Shown in pieces: positions 26,075 to 35,473 of a stretch of 64,000 nt of DNA. Under the pieces are notes generated by a model. It searched no databases. It was not told the origin of the DNA and saw only the letters and a program-made list of their open reading frames with translations. Source of the stretch: Luteibacter jiangsuensis (GTDB taxonomy: Bacteria; Pseudomonadota; Gammaproteobacteria; Xanthomonadales; Rhodanobacteraceae). The stretch covers positions 712,001-776,000 of the forward strand of contig NZ_JAUSSK010000002.1 of assembly GCF_030812295.1 (NCBI RefSeq). The letters run 5' to 3'. The translations under genes were made by a program, and so were the position numbers. How positions within the stretch are numbered: position 1 is the first letter of the stretch; every line of letters starts with the position of its first letter.

Positions 26075-27399
26075 ACACCGCCGAGGCCTCCCGCATGCCG
26101 CGCTGGTGGCCGCGAAGCATGGCCTCCCGGATCTACGTCATCATCTTCACCGGCCTGTTGCTCGCGCAAGGCCTGTCGTTCGGATCGATGTTCTACGAGC
26201 GTTACCAGAGTGCCACGACGGTGATGCTGAACACGCTCGAGCACGATGTCGGTACGTCGGTGGCCGTGCTCGATCGCCTGCCCGCGGCGGAACGTCCGCA
26301 GTGGTTGCCCCGGCTGCAAAGGGACAATTACCGTTTCATTCTCGGGCCGGGTGACCAAGGCAGGCCACTGGTCTCGGCCCGCTCACGCGACGTGACCGGC
26401 CTGATCGCGAAGGAGGTCGGTCCAGCTTTCCAGGTCCACGGCGCAACCACGTCGGTCTCGCCGGAGCGCTACCAGGTGCATCTCACCCTGCACGATGGTT
26501 CGCCCTTGACGCTCGAGGTCACCCCGCGCGGCGTGCCCGTGGCGGACTGGCTGCCCTTCGTGCTCATCGTGCAGGTGGTGGTATTGCTGGCTTGCGCGTG
26601 GATCGCCGTGCGCCAGGCGACGCGACCGCTGGCGCGGTTGGCGCGTGCGGCCGAGGGCCTGACCCCGGCGGTCGACAATCCACGCCTCGCGGAGGATGGG
26701 CCGACCGAGGTCGCGCATGCGGCGGTGGCGTTCAACGCCATGCAGGACAGGATCGGGCGCTACCTGAAGGAACGCCTGCATATCCTTGCTTCCATCTCCC
26801 ACGACTTGCAGACACCGATCACGCGGATGCGCCTGCGCGCCGAGTCCCTCGGCGACAGCTCCGCCCGCGACAGGATCCTCGACGACCTGCGCGAGATGGA
26901 GCATCTCGTGCGTGAAGGCGTGGCCTATGCGCGTAGCGCGCACGGCGGTGAAGAGGCTCCCGTACGCATCGATCCCGCGGCTTTTATCGAGAGCCTCGTC
27001 TTCGATTATCAGGACTCGGGCCAGCCGGTGACGCTGGTTGGTGGCATCCACGGTGTTTGCCTGGCGCGGCCCAGGGCCTTGCGTCGTGTCCTCGGTAACC
27101 TGGTCGACAATGCGATCAAGTATGGTGGGTCTGCCGAAATCGGCGGTTCGCAGGATGCTCGTGATGGTCTCTACATCACCGTATCGGATCGGGGGCCGGG
27201 TATTCCCGAGGACGAACTCGACGAGGTGCTGCAACCGTTCTACCGCCTGGAAGCCTCGCGCAACCGGGATACGGGTGGCGCGGGCCTGGGCTTGGCCATC
27301 GCCACCCAACTCATGCGCTCCATTGGCGGCAACCTGACCCTGGCCAACCGCGAAGGGGGCGGCCTGGTCGCGACGGTGGTGCTGCCTGGCGCGCGATAA
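26071..27399 (+). CDS. Membrane sensor histidine kinase
   Basis: Partner of the preceding regulator, 442 residues. Transmembrane segment 1 lies at about 20-40, a periplasmic sensor loop of about 120 residues follows, and segment 2 lies at about 160-180. Then a HAMP (TRPLARLARAAEGLTP) and a HisKA domain with His in ILASISHDLQTPITRMRL near 246. The ATPase domain has the N box (NLVDNAIKYGG), G1 box (SDRGPGIPE) and G2 box (GGAGLGLAI). Architecture is EnvZ-like; the signal is unknown. Confidence 0.92.
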   Translation: MNTAEASRMPRWWPRSMASRIYVIIFTGLLLAQGLSFGSMFYERYQSATTVMLNTLEHDVGTSVAVLDRLPAAERPQWLPRLQRDNYRFILGPGDQGRPLVSARSRDVTGLIAKEVGPAFQVHGATTSVSPERYQVHLTLHDGSPLTLEVTPRGVPVADWLPFVLIVQVVVLLACAWIAVRQATRPLARLARAAEGLTPAVDNPRLAEDGPTEVAHAAVAFNAMQDRIGRYLKERLHILASISHDLQTPITRMRLRAESLGDSSARDRILDDLREMEHLVREGVAYARSAHGGEEAPVRIDPAAFIESLVFDYQDSGQPVTLVGGIHGVCLARPRALRRVLGNLVDNAIKYGGSAEIGGSQDARDGLYITVSDRGPGIPEDELDEVLQPFYRLEASRNRDTGGAGLGLAIATQLMRSIGGNLTLANREGGGLVATVVLPGAR

Positions 27400-27510
27400 C
27401 CGCGGATGGGGCGAGGGCACTTCTGTCTAAGACCCTGTCGGGCGCCGCCTGCTAACGTCCCTCATTACTGGCGCGACGTTCGCGCCCTGCTGCCCTGACG
27501 GAGTCCCATC

Positions 27511-28206
27511 GTGTCCCACACCCTCACTGTGAAAACGCCGGATGGTTCGTTCGACGCCTACGTCGCCACGCCCGCCACCACACCCGCGCCGGTCGTCGTC
27601 GTGGTCCAGGAAATCTTCGGTATCACCGAGGGCATCCGCGCGATCGCCGATGGCCTGGCTCGCGACGGTTTCATCGCCGTGGCGCCCGACCTGTTCTGGC
27701 GCTTCGAACCCGGCATCCTTCTGTCCGAACATAGCGAGGCCGACTGGAAGACGGCGGTGGGGTACTACATGAAGCTCGACCTCACCAAGGCCGAAGAAGA
27801 CATCGAAGCGACGATCGCGGCCGCGCGTGCGCTACCGGCATCGACAGGCAAGGCGGGCGTGATGGGTTTCTGCCTCGGCGGTCTGTTGTCGTTTCTCACC
27901 GCCGCGCGCGGCAAGGTCGATGCAGCCGTGGAATACTACGGTGGCCGTACGGAGGAATTCGTCGAGCGCGGCGCGAACATGACGACGCCGTTGCTGATGC
28001 ACCTCGCCGGCGACGATGAATTCATGACCAAGGACGCACAGGCGAAGATCAAGCAAGTGCTGGCTTCCCGCCCCAACGTGGAGATCCACGTCTACGACGG
28101 AAGAAACCACGCTTTTGCCCGCCCCCAGGGCGACCATTACGACGCGGCGGACGCGGAAACGGCGAATGCACGCACCCGCGCCTTCCTGAAGCACCACCTG
28201 ACCTGA
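27511..28206 (+). CDS. Dienelactone hydrolase family protein
   Basis: An alpha/beta hydrolase of 231 residues with the Cys-His-Asp triad of the family: Cys in VMGFCLGGLLSF near 118, Asp in HLAGDDEFM near 168 and His in DGRNHAFARP near 200. The family opens dienelactones and related lactones or esters; no aromatic-degradation genes are nearby, so the substrate is open. The start is a GTG at 27511. Confidence 0.87.
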   Translation: MSHTLTVKTPDGSFDAYVATPATTPAPVVVVVQEIFGITEGIRAIADGLARDGFIAVAPDLFWRFEPGILLSEHSEADWKTAVGYYMKLDLTKAEEDIEATIAAARALPASTGKAGVMGFCLGGLLSFLTAARGKVDAAVEYYGGRTEEFVERGANMTTPLLMHLAGDDEFMTKDAQAKIKQVLASRPNVEIHVYDGRNHAFARPQGDHYDAADAETANARTRAFLKHHLT

Positions 28207-28244
28207 TCGTCGGGTACACCTGCGCGGTAGGTCAACCACGCTCG

Positions 28245-28311
28245 GTGGGAGCCGACCCTGTCGGCGATGGGTGGTGAGGTACCCCCCATCGCCGACAGGG
28301 GCGGCTTCCAC
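28245..28311. repeat. Inverted pair of the palindromic repeat
   Basis: A forward copy at 28245-28268 and a reverse copy at 28288-28311 lie between convergent genes (dienelactone hydrolase and D-cysteine desulfhydrase). The reverse copy has two changes. The pair forms a long hairpin that could terminate both genes. Confidence 0.85.
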
Positions 28312-28326
28312 CACGGCAGGAAGGTG

Positions 28327-29358
28327 CTACCCGGCTAGATCCGCCCGGTACGCAAAGAGCCCAGGCATGCCACCCGTCGCAACAAAAAGTACAGTCTCAC
28401 CATTCCGCACAAGCCCTTCGCGTAGGTCGTGCAGCAATCCCGCGAACGCCTTCCCCGAATACACCGGATCGAGCAGTATGCCCTCGCGGCTCGCCATGAG
28501 GCGCACCGCCTTCTTCATGTCCTCGGTGGGTACGCCATAACCGGCGCCCAGCTGCGTATCGTCTATCTCGATATCGTCGGCGTGGAGTGTCGCGTCCGAC
28601 TCGAGCAGGTGCAGCGCTTCCCTCGCCAGGTCGAGCGTGGCCGGCCGCGCGGCATCCCTCGGCTTCAGCACCGCATAGCCCTTCACACGATCCGGCCGAC
28701 GGCCCATCGCCGCAAAACCCGCCACGAGCCCGGCTTGCGTACCGGCACTCCCGTTCGGCACGATAATGCGGTCGAAGCGCATGTCCATCGCGCTTTCCTG
28801 TTCCGCTATCTCGCGCGCGCAGCGCGCGTAGCCGAGCGCACCCAGTGGCGTCGATCCACCTGTCGGGATCACGGCCACCGAATGGCCTTTCGCACGCAAC
28901 TCGTCGGCACGCGCCTCGGCGAGGGCCAGGGCGTCGGTCCCTTGCGGCAAGAATACGGTGCGCGCGCCAAACAGGTCGTTCAGCAGCACGTTGCCGTTCT
29001 TCTCGTAGTCGACGTCGTCCTTCGGGACAAGCCGCGCAAGGAACAGTTCGCAGGCAAGCCCATGCCTCGCAGCGGCGGCCGCGGTGAGGCGCGCATGGTT
29101 CGATTGCAAACCGCCAACGCTGACGATCGTATCCGCGCCGGCCGTATGCGCTTGCCCGAGGTGGTATTCGAGCTTGCGTAGCTTGTTGCCGCCACCGCCG
29201 AGCGCCATGTGGTCGTCACGTTTCGCGTAAAGCCGGATACGTCGCGCCGGAAGGTCGAGAGCCTCCTCGATGCGGATCAACCGCTGGATGGGCGTCGCAC
29301 CGTCCAGCAGCGTTACGCGCGGGATGGCATCGAGAAAGGAAAGCGTGGCGGTCGCCAT
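28327..29358 (-). CDS. dcyD: D-cysteine desulfhydrase / ACC deaminase family
   Basis: A fold-type II PLP enzyme of 343 residues. Lys in ALGGGGNKLRKLEYHLGQA near 58 is the PLP Schiff base, SVGGLQSNHARLTAA near 80 is the substrate-binding loop, and PTGGSTPLGALGY near 175 binds phosphate. The family splits D-cysteine to pyruvate, sulfide and ammonia; close relatives are ACC deaminases. The two functions cannot be separated by eye here, and the desulfhydrase is favoured. Confidence 0.8.
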   Translation of the reverse strand: MATATLSFLDAIPRVTLLDGATPIQRLIRIEEALDLPARRIRLYAKRDDHMALGGGGNKLRKLEYHLGQAHTAGADTIVSVGGLQSNHARLTAAAAARHGLACELFLARLVPKDDVDYEKNGNVLLNDLFGARTVFLPQGTDALALAEARADELRAKGHSVAVIPTGGSTPLGALGYARCAREIAEQESAMDMRFDRIIVPNGSAGTQAGLVAGFAAMGRRPDRVKGYAVLKPRDAARPATLDLAREALHLLESDATLHADDIEIDDTQLGAGYGVPTEDMKKAVRLMASREGILLDPVYSGKAFAGLLHDLREGLVRNGETVLFVATGGMPGLFAYRADLAG

Positions 29359-29417
29359 GGCCGGACTCCTGGGGAAGGACGATCATAGGCCTGCCGCGTG
29401 CACCGCGTCATGCGATG

Positions 29418-29446
29418 AAAAACGCCCCGGGCCGGGACCGGGGCGT
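29418..29446 (-). terminator. Intrinsic terminator after the DUF1328 gene
   Basis: On the minus strand CGCCCCGG and CCGGGGCG pair around a seven-base loop and are followed by five T, about 30 bases after the DUF1328 stop. Confidence 0.85.
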
Positions 29447-29474
29447 GTGTTCCGTCCTGCGGGTCTTGCCTTCG

Positions 29475-29648
29475 CTATACCCTCGGGCCGCGACGCAGGC
29501 CTCCGAAAAGCAGCGAAAGGATGAACAGGATCAGGAAGACCACGAACAGGATCTTCGCGATGCTGGCGGCGCCCGCGGCGATGCCGGTGAAACCGAAGAC
29601 GGCGGCGATCAGCGCGATGACGAAGAAAATGACGGCCCAATGAAGCAT
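29475..29648 (-). CDS. DUF1328 small membrane protein (YtjA family)
   Basis: A 57-residue protein of two hydrophobic helices separated by a Gly/Ala turn ([10 protein letters not shown]) and ending GLRRGPRV. This matches the DUF1328/YtjA family in length and pattern. ATG at 29648 has AGGAGA about nine bases upstream. It lies 37 bases after a CsbD-like gene on the same strand and ends at an intrinsic terminator, so the two small genes form a unit. Both families are often stress-induced, but the role of this protein is unknown. Confidence 0.88.
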   Translation of the reverse strand: MLHWAVIFFVIALIAAVFGFTGIAAGAASIAKILFVVFLILFILSLLFGGLRRGPRV

Positions 29649-29685
29649 GGCTTGTCTCCTCTGGCGAATGGGGAAAAGGAGGGGC

Positions 29686-29895
29686 TCAGTGCGTGCGACC
29701 GATACGGTCGCGGAAATCCTTTACCTGCCGTTCCGCTTCGTCCTTCGCCACGCCATAGCGTTCCTGGACCTTGCCCGCGAGGTATTCGCTATTGCCTTCG
29801 GCAACCTTCAGATCGTCATCGGTCAGCTTGCCCCACTGTTCCTTCATCTTGCCGCTCAACTGCTTCCACTTGCCCTTGAAGGTGTCTTCGTTCAT
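29686..29895 (-). CDS. CsbD-like general stress protein
   Basis: A 69-residue hydrophilic protein. [22 protein letters not shown] and [20 protein letters not shown] match the CsbD/YjbJ family in length and repeat pattern. ATG at 29895 was chosen because it begins the conserved family N-terminus. Such proteins accumulate under general stress; mechanism is unknown. First gene of a two-gene unit with the DUF1328 protein. Confidence 0.9.
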   Translation of the reverse strand: MNEDTFKGKWKQLSGKMKEQWGKLTDDDLKVAEGNSEYLAGKVQERYGVAKDEAERQVKDFRDRIGRTH

Positions 29896-30103
29896 GGCGG
29901 TTCCTCGATCGGGTGATGCCCGCGCGGCGCTCGTCGCCGTGCCAGGGTGGTGCCATTCGAGCATCGCGATGTTGAAAGCGGTGTCTGTGGGGAGTGAGGT
30001 GGCGGCTCACCGGGCCTTGGCGTCCTGTACACGGCAAAAAGGCGTTGCGGTCCACGCCTCGGTGGTGGATCGTGTCGTCACTTTCTCCGCGGGAACCCGA
30101 TGC

Positions 30104-30880
30104 ATGAACGCTCAGACCTTCCGTGACCTGCACGCCGGCGCCTCCTTGCTGGTACTCGCCAACGCTTGGGATGGTGCCAGCGCTGCCGTCGTACAGCATG
30201 CCGGTGCGCCGGCCGTTGCCACCACCAGTGCGGGTGTCGCGTGGTCCTGCGGCTGGCCCGATGGCGATCGGTTGCCCGTGGCCGAGATGCTCGCCGCCAT
30301 CCGCCGCATAGCGAGGGTGGTAACCGTTCCGCTGACTGTGGATATCGAGGAAGGGTGTTCCGACGACCCCGCGCAGGTGGCGGACTTCGTTTCCTCGCTG
30401 GTCGACACTGGCGTGGCGGGGATCAACATCGAGGATGGCAGCAAGGCGCCCACATCGCTGGCCGACAAGCTCCGTGCGATCCGCGCCCGGCTGGGTGGGC
30501 GCGACCTCTTCATCAACGCACGCACGGATGTCTACTTGCGCGGCATGGCGTCCGGCGACGCGGCCGTCGAGGAAACGCTCCGGCGTGCGGGCCTCTATCG
30601 GGAGGCGGGTGCCGACGGCATGTTCGTGCCGGGTATCGCGGCGTTGGATGACATCCGCCGCGTGGCGACGGCGCTCCGGCCGATGCCGTTGAACGTGATG
30701 CTGGTACCGGGCTTGCCGTCGCGGGAGGAACTGTTCGGGGCGGGTGCGCGGCGGCTCAGCGCGGGTATCGCGCTGTCACTGGAGGCGTATGCGACGGCGG
30801 GGCGGATGGCCGCGGAGTTCCTGGGGACGAAGCCGAAGGACATCGGGTACGGGACGTTGAACGGGCTGCTGGCTGGCTAG
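30104..30880 (+). CDS. Isocitrate lyase/PEP mutase superfamily protein
   Basis: A 258-residue TIM-barrel lyase. LANAWDGASAAVVQHAGAPAVATTSAGVA opens the fold. TVDIEEGCSD near 88 is the metal-binding motif. GINIEDGSK and FINARTDVYLRG near 115-150 are the usual strands. The size fits the small superfamily members related to 2-methylisocitrate lyase or oxaloacetate decarboxylase. The lyase Cys loop (KKCGH) was not found, so isocitrate or methylisocitrate cleavage is doubtful. Confidence 0.82.
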   Translation: MNAQTFRDLHAGASLLVLANAWDGASAAVVQHAGAPAVATTSAGVAWSCGWPDGDRLPVAEMLAAIRRIARVVTVPLTVDIEEGCSDDPAQVADFVSSLVDTGVAGINIEDGSKAPTSLADKLRAIRARLGGRDLFINARTDVYLRGMASGDAAVEETLRRAGLYREAGADGMFVPGIAALDDIRRVATALRPMPLNVMLVPGLPSREELFGAGARRLSAGIALSLEAYATAGRMAAEFLGTKPKDIGYGTLNGLLAG

Positions 30881-30930
30881 ATTCGCCGATGGGGGAGCCG
30901 GCCTTGCAGCAGCCTACCTTGTCCGCTCTG

Positions 30931-31012
30931 GTGGGAGCCGACCCTGTCGGCGATCCCGCGGCAGCGGGCCTGGTCGCTGCAAGCACCCATCGCCGACAGG
31001 GTCGGCTCCCAC
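30931..31012. repeat. Inverted pair of the palindromic repeat
   Basis: A forward copy at 30931-30954 and a reverse copy at 30989-31012, both with the CCCTGT centre, flank 34 bases containing CCGCGGCAGCGGG. They lie between convergent genes, just before a U-tailed hairpin. Confidence 0.88.
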
Positions 31013-31021
31013 CGGAAACGA

Positions 31022-31049
31022 AAAGGGCGCGACCGAGGTCGCGCCCTTT
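31022..31049. terminator. Bidirectional intrinsic terminator
   Basis: AAAGGGCGCGACC and GGTCGCGCCCTTT are perfect inverted arms with T-rich tails on both strands. It lies 24 bases after the lipoprotein stop on the minus strand and also faces the plus-strand lyase gene. Confidence 0.9.
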
Positions 31050-31073
31050 CTTGTTCACCGGATCTTGGAAGAC

Positions 31074-31658
31074 TTACTTCTTCTTGACCTCGAACGCCTC
31101 GTTGCCGACGGCCTGGCCGTTGAGCGAGACGGTGACCTTGTACTTGCCTTCCGGCCACTCGTTCGGATTCTGGATCTTGAACGTGGTGACGGCCGGGCCA
31201 TCGGTACTGATCGACTGGCTGATGTCGCTGACGGTCGTGGTGGTGTCGCCGTCCTGGTAGGTCCACTTCGCGTTGAGCGTGGCGCCGGCGGTGCTGCCCT
31301 CGGTGGCGACCGAGGCGTAGATGGTCTTGTCGGTCGGGGCGAAGGCGGTTTTCGCCTTGGCGACCTTCTTGTCCGCGCCCACGGTGCTGCCCAGGGTGAC
31401 CGAACCGACCTTCAGCGACTCGGCGACGGCGGCCGGGGTGGCCGGGGCGGCCGCCGGCTGGGCGGCGGGCGCGGCAGCGGCGGTCGTCGCGGGGGCCGGG
31501 GCGGCGGGTGCCGGAGCGGTGGCGGGTGCGGCCGGAGCCGACGAGGCGGCGGCTGGGGCGGTGTTCTGCTGCTCTTCCTTCTTGCCGCAGGCGGTGAGGA
31601 CCAGCAGGCCGGCGACGATGGCCGTGCAGAGGGCGGACGAGCGGAAGGAAAGCTTCAT
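31074..31658 (-). CDS. Lipoprotein with Ala/Pro-rich linker, function unknown
   Basis: A 194-residue protein with lipobox LLVLTAC (Cys near 24). Residues 30-80 are almost entirely Ala, Pro and Thr, a flexible surface linker. The C-terminal domain has alternating hydrophobic segments (LNAKWTYQDGDTTTTV, WPEGKYKVTVSLNGQAVGN), like a small beta-sandwich, and ends in a Lys tail. ATG at 31658 starts the lipoprotein signal. I do not recognise a family with confidence. It ends at a strong terminator and stands alone. Confidence 0.75.
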   Translation of the reverse strand: MKLSFRSSALCTAIVAGLLVLTACGKKEEQQNTAPAAASSAPAAPATAPAPAAPAPATTAAAAPAAQPAAAPATPAAVAESLKVGSVTLGSTVGADKKVAKAKTAFAPTDKTIYASVATEGSTAGATLNAKWTYQDGDTTTTVSDISQSISTDGPAVTTFKIQNPNEWPEGKYKVTVSLNGQAVGNEAFEVKKK

Positions 31659-31790
31659 GTCTGGATTCCGGGAGTGGCGTGTCAGGTTCGAAACGAAAGG
31701 GGCGTCAAGGTGGATCCCCTTGGCCGCCGCAGGGTACAGGCTACACAACTAAAGGCAAGACCAATGAAGAACGCATGAATGCGCCATTCA

Positions 31791-32618
31791 TCATTGGCGC
31801 GCACCGCGCGGGTTGGTGGGCACGGCGGCCGGGTCGGTGCCGCGGAACGGGTTGATGTCCAGGCCGCCGCGACGCGTGTAGCGGGCATAGACCGAGAGCT
31901 CGCGCGGCGCACAGCGGGCACGGAGATCCATGAAGATACGCTCCACGCATTGCTCATGGAATTCCGTGTGGCTGCGGAAGGAAACGAGGTAGCGCAGCAG
32001 CCCCGCCCGGTCGATCGGCGAGCCCGTGTAGGCGATCTGTACGCTGCCCCAATCGGGTTGCCCGGTCACCGGGCAATTGGAGCGCAAAAGGTGCGACACG
32101 AGCACCTCGCGCACGTCCCCGTCGTGCGTGCCGAGGAAATCCGGACGCGGCGGGCCGTAGCTGTCGAAATCCAGCGCCTGCGTGTCCAGCAGGATGCCCT
32201 CCGGCTCGCCCAGCGGGGTGCCGTCCAGGTCGTTCGGCGCCCGTAACACCACGTCCACGGGGCCGCCGGACGCGGCCGACAGGTCGCGGACCAGCGTGGC
32301 GCGCACCTGCGCGTCATCGGCCATGCGTTCCTGGGCGAAGCCGTTCAGGTAGAGCTTGAAGGATTTCGACTCGACGATATTCGGCGTGGAGGCCGGGAAA
32401 CGGAACTCCGCCACGGCCACGACGGGCTTGCCGCGCGCATCCAGCCAGGACAGTTCATAACCGTTCCAGATGTCGACACCATGGAAAGGCAGGGCGTCGG
32501 CGGATACGCCGATCTCGTCACGCTTGCCCTGGCGCGGAATCGGGAAGAGCAGGCTGGCGTCGTAGCGGTCGGCGTAGACGGTGGCCTTGCCCAGCGGCGA
32601 ATGATCGGGGGACGACAT
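31791..32618 (-). CDS. queF: NADPH-dependent 7-cyano-7-deazaguanine reductase
   Basis: Reduces preQ0 to preQ1 in queuosine synthesis. At 275 residues it is the long, E. coli-type Que[27 protein letters not shown] near 75 carries the substrate ESK segment. The catalytic Cys lies in [17 protein letters not shown] near 188. [16 protein letters not shown] near 220 holds the conserved Glu and His. ATG at 32618 fits the family start. No other queuosine gene is adjacent. Confidence 0.95.
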   Translation of the reverse strand: MSSPDHSPLGKATVYADRYDASLLFPIPRQGKRDEIGVSADALPFHGVDIWNGYELSWLDARGKPVVAVAEFRFPASTPNIVESKSFKLYLNGFAQERMADDAQVRATLVRDLSAASGGPVDVVLRAPNDLDGTPLGEPEGILLDTQALDFDSYGPPRPDFLGTHDGDVREVLVSHLLRSNCPVTGQPDWGSVQIAYTGSPIDRAGLLRYLVSFRSHTEFHEQCVERIFMDLRARCAPRELSVYARYTRRGGLDINPFRGTDPAAVPTNPRGARQ

Positions 32619-32661
32619 GGCGGTTTGCTGCTGACACAAACCGCCATTATAAGCCAAGCAC

Positions 32662-33650
<989 letters not shown>

Positions 33651-33654
<4 letters not shown>

Positions 33655-34103
33655 GCGTGTCTCCTTCGTTTCGAGGGGGCGTTCCCCGGCGTCACCCGTG
33701 TCACGGGCGGTTCGGCGGGGAGGGGGATGGGTTCATCAGGGTAGATCGAGCGGTACAGGGCGATCTTCTCGTCCAGCCGCGTGATCGTTTCGGACAGTTC
33801 GGTCAACTGGCCGCGCATGTAGGCGGCGTGCCGCGCGAGCAAGTCGCCACGCAGGCGGATGCTCTCGGGGGTCTCGCCCTGTCGGCGCAAGCGCACGTAT
33901 TCCTGGATGTCGCGCATCGACATGCCGGTGCCGCGCAGGCGCAGCACGAAGTCGATGAGGCGCATCTCGGCTTCGCCGTAGACGCGCTGGCCGCTGCGCC
34001 GAGGCACCGGGTCGATCAGGCCGATCTGCTCGTAGTAGCGCAGCGTGTGGGTGGTCAGGCCGGTGGCGAGGGCGGCCTCGGCGATGGTCATCGAATGGGG
34101 CAT
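33651..34103 (-). CDS. MerR-family transcriptional regulator
   Basis: A 150-residue regulator. [31 protein letters not shown] is the MerR helix-turn-helix and first wing, followed by [25 protein letters not shown] and a coiled coil (about 80-125). There are no metal-binding Cys, which points to the aldehyde or redox-responsive branch. The predicted transcription start coincides with ATG 34103, so it may be leaderless; an internal ATG at 34091 is the alternative. It forms an operon with the aldo/keto reductase. Confidence 0.9.
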
Positions 34104-34109
34104 TCGAAG

Positions 34110-34140
34110 AGCGTACGCCTTCGAGTGCGCTCTAAGTCAA
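34110..34140 (-). promoter_or_regulatory. MerR-type promoter with 19-bp spacer and dyad
   Basis: A -35 TTGACT (34135-34140) and -10 TACGCT (34110-34115) are separated by 19 bp, the over-long spacing that MerR activators correct. AGAGCG...CGCTCT forms a 26-bp dyad across the spacer and -10. The -35 overlaps the stop end of the truncated DUF779 frame. Likely the autoregulated promoter of the merR-aldo/keto reductase unit. Confidence 0.75.
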
Positions 34141-34284
34141 CATGCGGTCCTCAGAATCGCCCATCGGCGAGGAACCGTCGCCGCAACCGCCGCTCTGGTG
34201 GAACAGCACATCGCCGTGCCGCTCGCGCAGCCGTTTGATCAGAGCGACGGCGGCCGGTGTGATGGTGACCTTGTCGATGCTCAT
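34132..34284 (-). pseudogene. Truncated DUF779 gene
   Basis: A 50-codon frame starting five bases after the cytochrome-fusion gene. Its product opens like DUF779 proteins (ITPAAVALIKRLRERHGDVLFHQ, then SGGCGDGSSPM) but stops about 15 residues later, at TAG 34132, where the family runs to about 110-130 residues. The usual SGGCCDG Cys pair is reduced to one Cys. DUF779 genes commonly follow AldB/ExaC-type aldehyde dehydrogenases, and this one sits at the end of such an operon. The stop lies within the downstream regulator's promoter, which looks like a deletion joint. It could be a short functional remnant, but decay is more likely. Confidence 0.75.
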
Positions 34285-34289
34285 TGGCT

Positions 34290-35462
34290 TCAGTCGGCGT
34301 CGGAGACCAGAGGCACCGTCGATTGCTTCGCCTCGTCGAAGGTGAGCTTGGTATTGCCCGCGGGATAACCGTTCTCGCGCAGCAGGAAGGCCATGATCTC
34401 GACGTAGTCGTCCGGCGGCAGGCTGGCCGGCTGCGTGGCAGGCATGTTCTGCGAGACGATGGTGAAAATGTCACCCACGTGGAAGTTGGCCGCTGGGTTG
34501 GCGAAATGCTTGCCCTTCAGAGCCGGTCCTGCCCGGCCTTCGAGTGCCGGACCGTGGCATTGCGCACAGTTGTCGGAGTACTTCGCCGCACCGGCGTCGG
34601 CCTGCGCGATGGTGAATAGCGCAGGCGGCCTGCCGCCGCCCGAGGCGCAGATCGCGCCCGGAGGCGTTCTGCGTGGCGAGCGCCAGAGCGCGTTGCGGTG
34701 GTCGGGTATCCGCCTCGCCGCACCGGCCATCGCCATCGGCGCGAGCAGCTTGCCGAGTCGCCCGTCGGCGTCCAGTGCGTCGACGGCCTTCTCGAACCGG
34801 TGTGCCGCCTCGATGTGGTCGTCATCGTAGAGCGCGACCAGGTCGAAGCGGGCATGTGCTTCGGTCAGCTCCAGGGTGCGAAAACGCGTGGTTTCCCGAG
34901 TTGCCGCCAGATGCTTCGCCACGGCCGGCCCCCAGAGCATCGCGGCCCCCACCTTGCCCTTCTCCAGCGCGGCGAGTCCTTCGGCGTCGGTGAGGTGGAC
35001 ATCCGACGTGATCGCAGGATGTCCGGCGAAGAACAGGTTCGGCGTGGTCTGGTAGGTTACGGCGACGCGCGTTCCCCTGGTGAGGTTGTCGAGCGACGTC
35101 GCGTGGCTGGCGGTGGGAAGCACCAACACGAAACCGGTATGCCCATACGGTACCGTCGCCTTCAGTCCTTCCGGGAGACCGGGGGCATCGGCGTCGACGG
35201 GAAACCCCAGCACGAGGTCGCAGGAAGCCTTGGCCAGTGCGTTGAACTCCTTGAGGTCGAAACCCTCGTCGTCGCCGCTGCCGTCGAAGAAATGGATTTT
35301 CGCGCGGCTGTGTTCCTGGCTTGCCACGGCTTGCGCCACGGCGACATCGGTCCGCGCCATCGGGCTGGAACGATCCACGCACAACGTCAGGTCGGCAGCT
35401 TGGATGCCGCCACCGAACAGGCAGAGCACGGCGAGCGCGAATCGGGTCGATCGGATCGTCAT
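34290..35462 (-). CDS. Periplasmic solute-binding domain fused to cytochrome c (XoxJ-XoxG-like)
   Basis: A 390-residue secreted protein. Signal peptide MTIRSTRFALAVLCLFGGGIQA is followed by a solute-binding domain (residues 24-245; LTLCVDRSSPM, CDLVLGFPVDAD, VAVTYQTTPNLFF). This is the type found with quinoprotein dehydrogenases as XoxJ/MxaJ. After an Arg/Pro linker (250-285), a cytochrome c domain has the heme site CAQCH at 299-303 and likely axial Met340 in SQNMPATQPASL. It probably accepts electrons from the adjacent PQQ dehydrogenase. In methylotrophs these are separate proteins. ATG 35462 has GAGGAG about eight bases upstream. Confidence 0.85.
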   Translation of the reverse strand: MTIRSTRFALAVLCLFGGGIQAADLTLCVDRSSPMARTDVAVAQAVASQEHSRAKIHFFDGSGDDEGFDLKEFNALAKASCDLVLGFPVDADAPGLPEGLKATVPYGHTGFVLVLPTASHATSLDNLTRGTRVAVTYQTTPNLFFAGHPAITSDVHLTDAEGLAALEKGKVGAAMLWGPAVAKHLAATRETTRFRTLELTEAHARFDLVALYDDDHIEAAHRFEKAVDALDADGRLGKLLAPMAMAGAARRIPDHRNALWRSPRRTPPGAICASGGGRPPALFTIAQADAGAAKYSDNCAQCHGPALEGRAGPALKGKHFANPAANFHVGDIFTIVSQNMPATQPASLPPDDYVEIMAFLLRENGYPAGNTKLTFDEAKQSTVPLVSDAD

Positions 35463-35473
35463 GGCCAGTCTCC

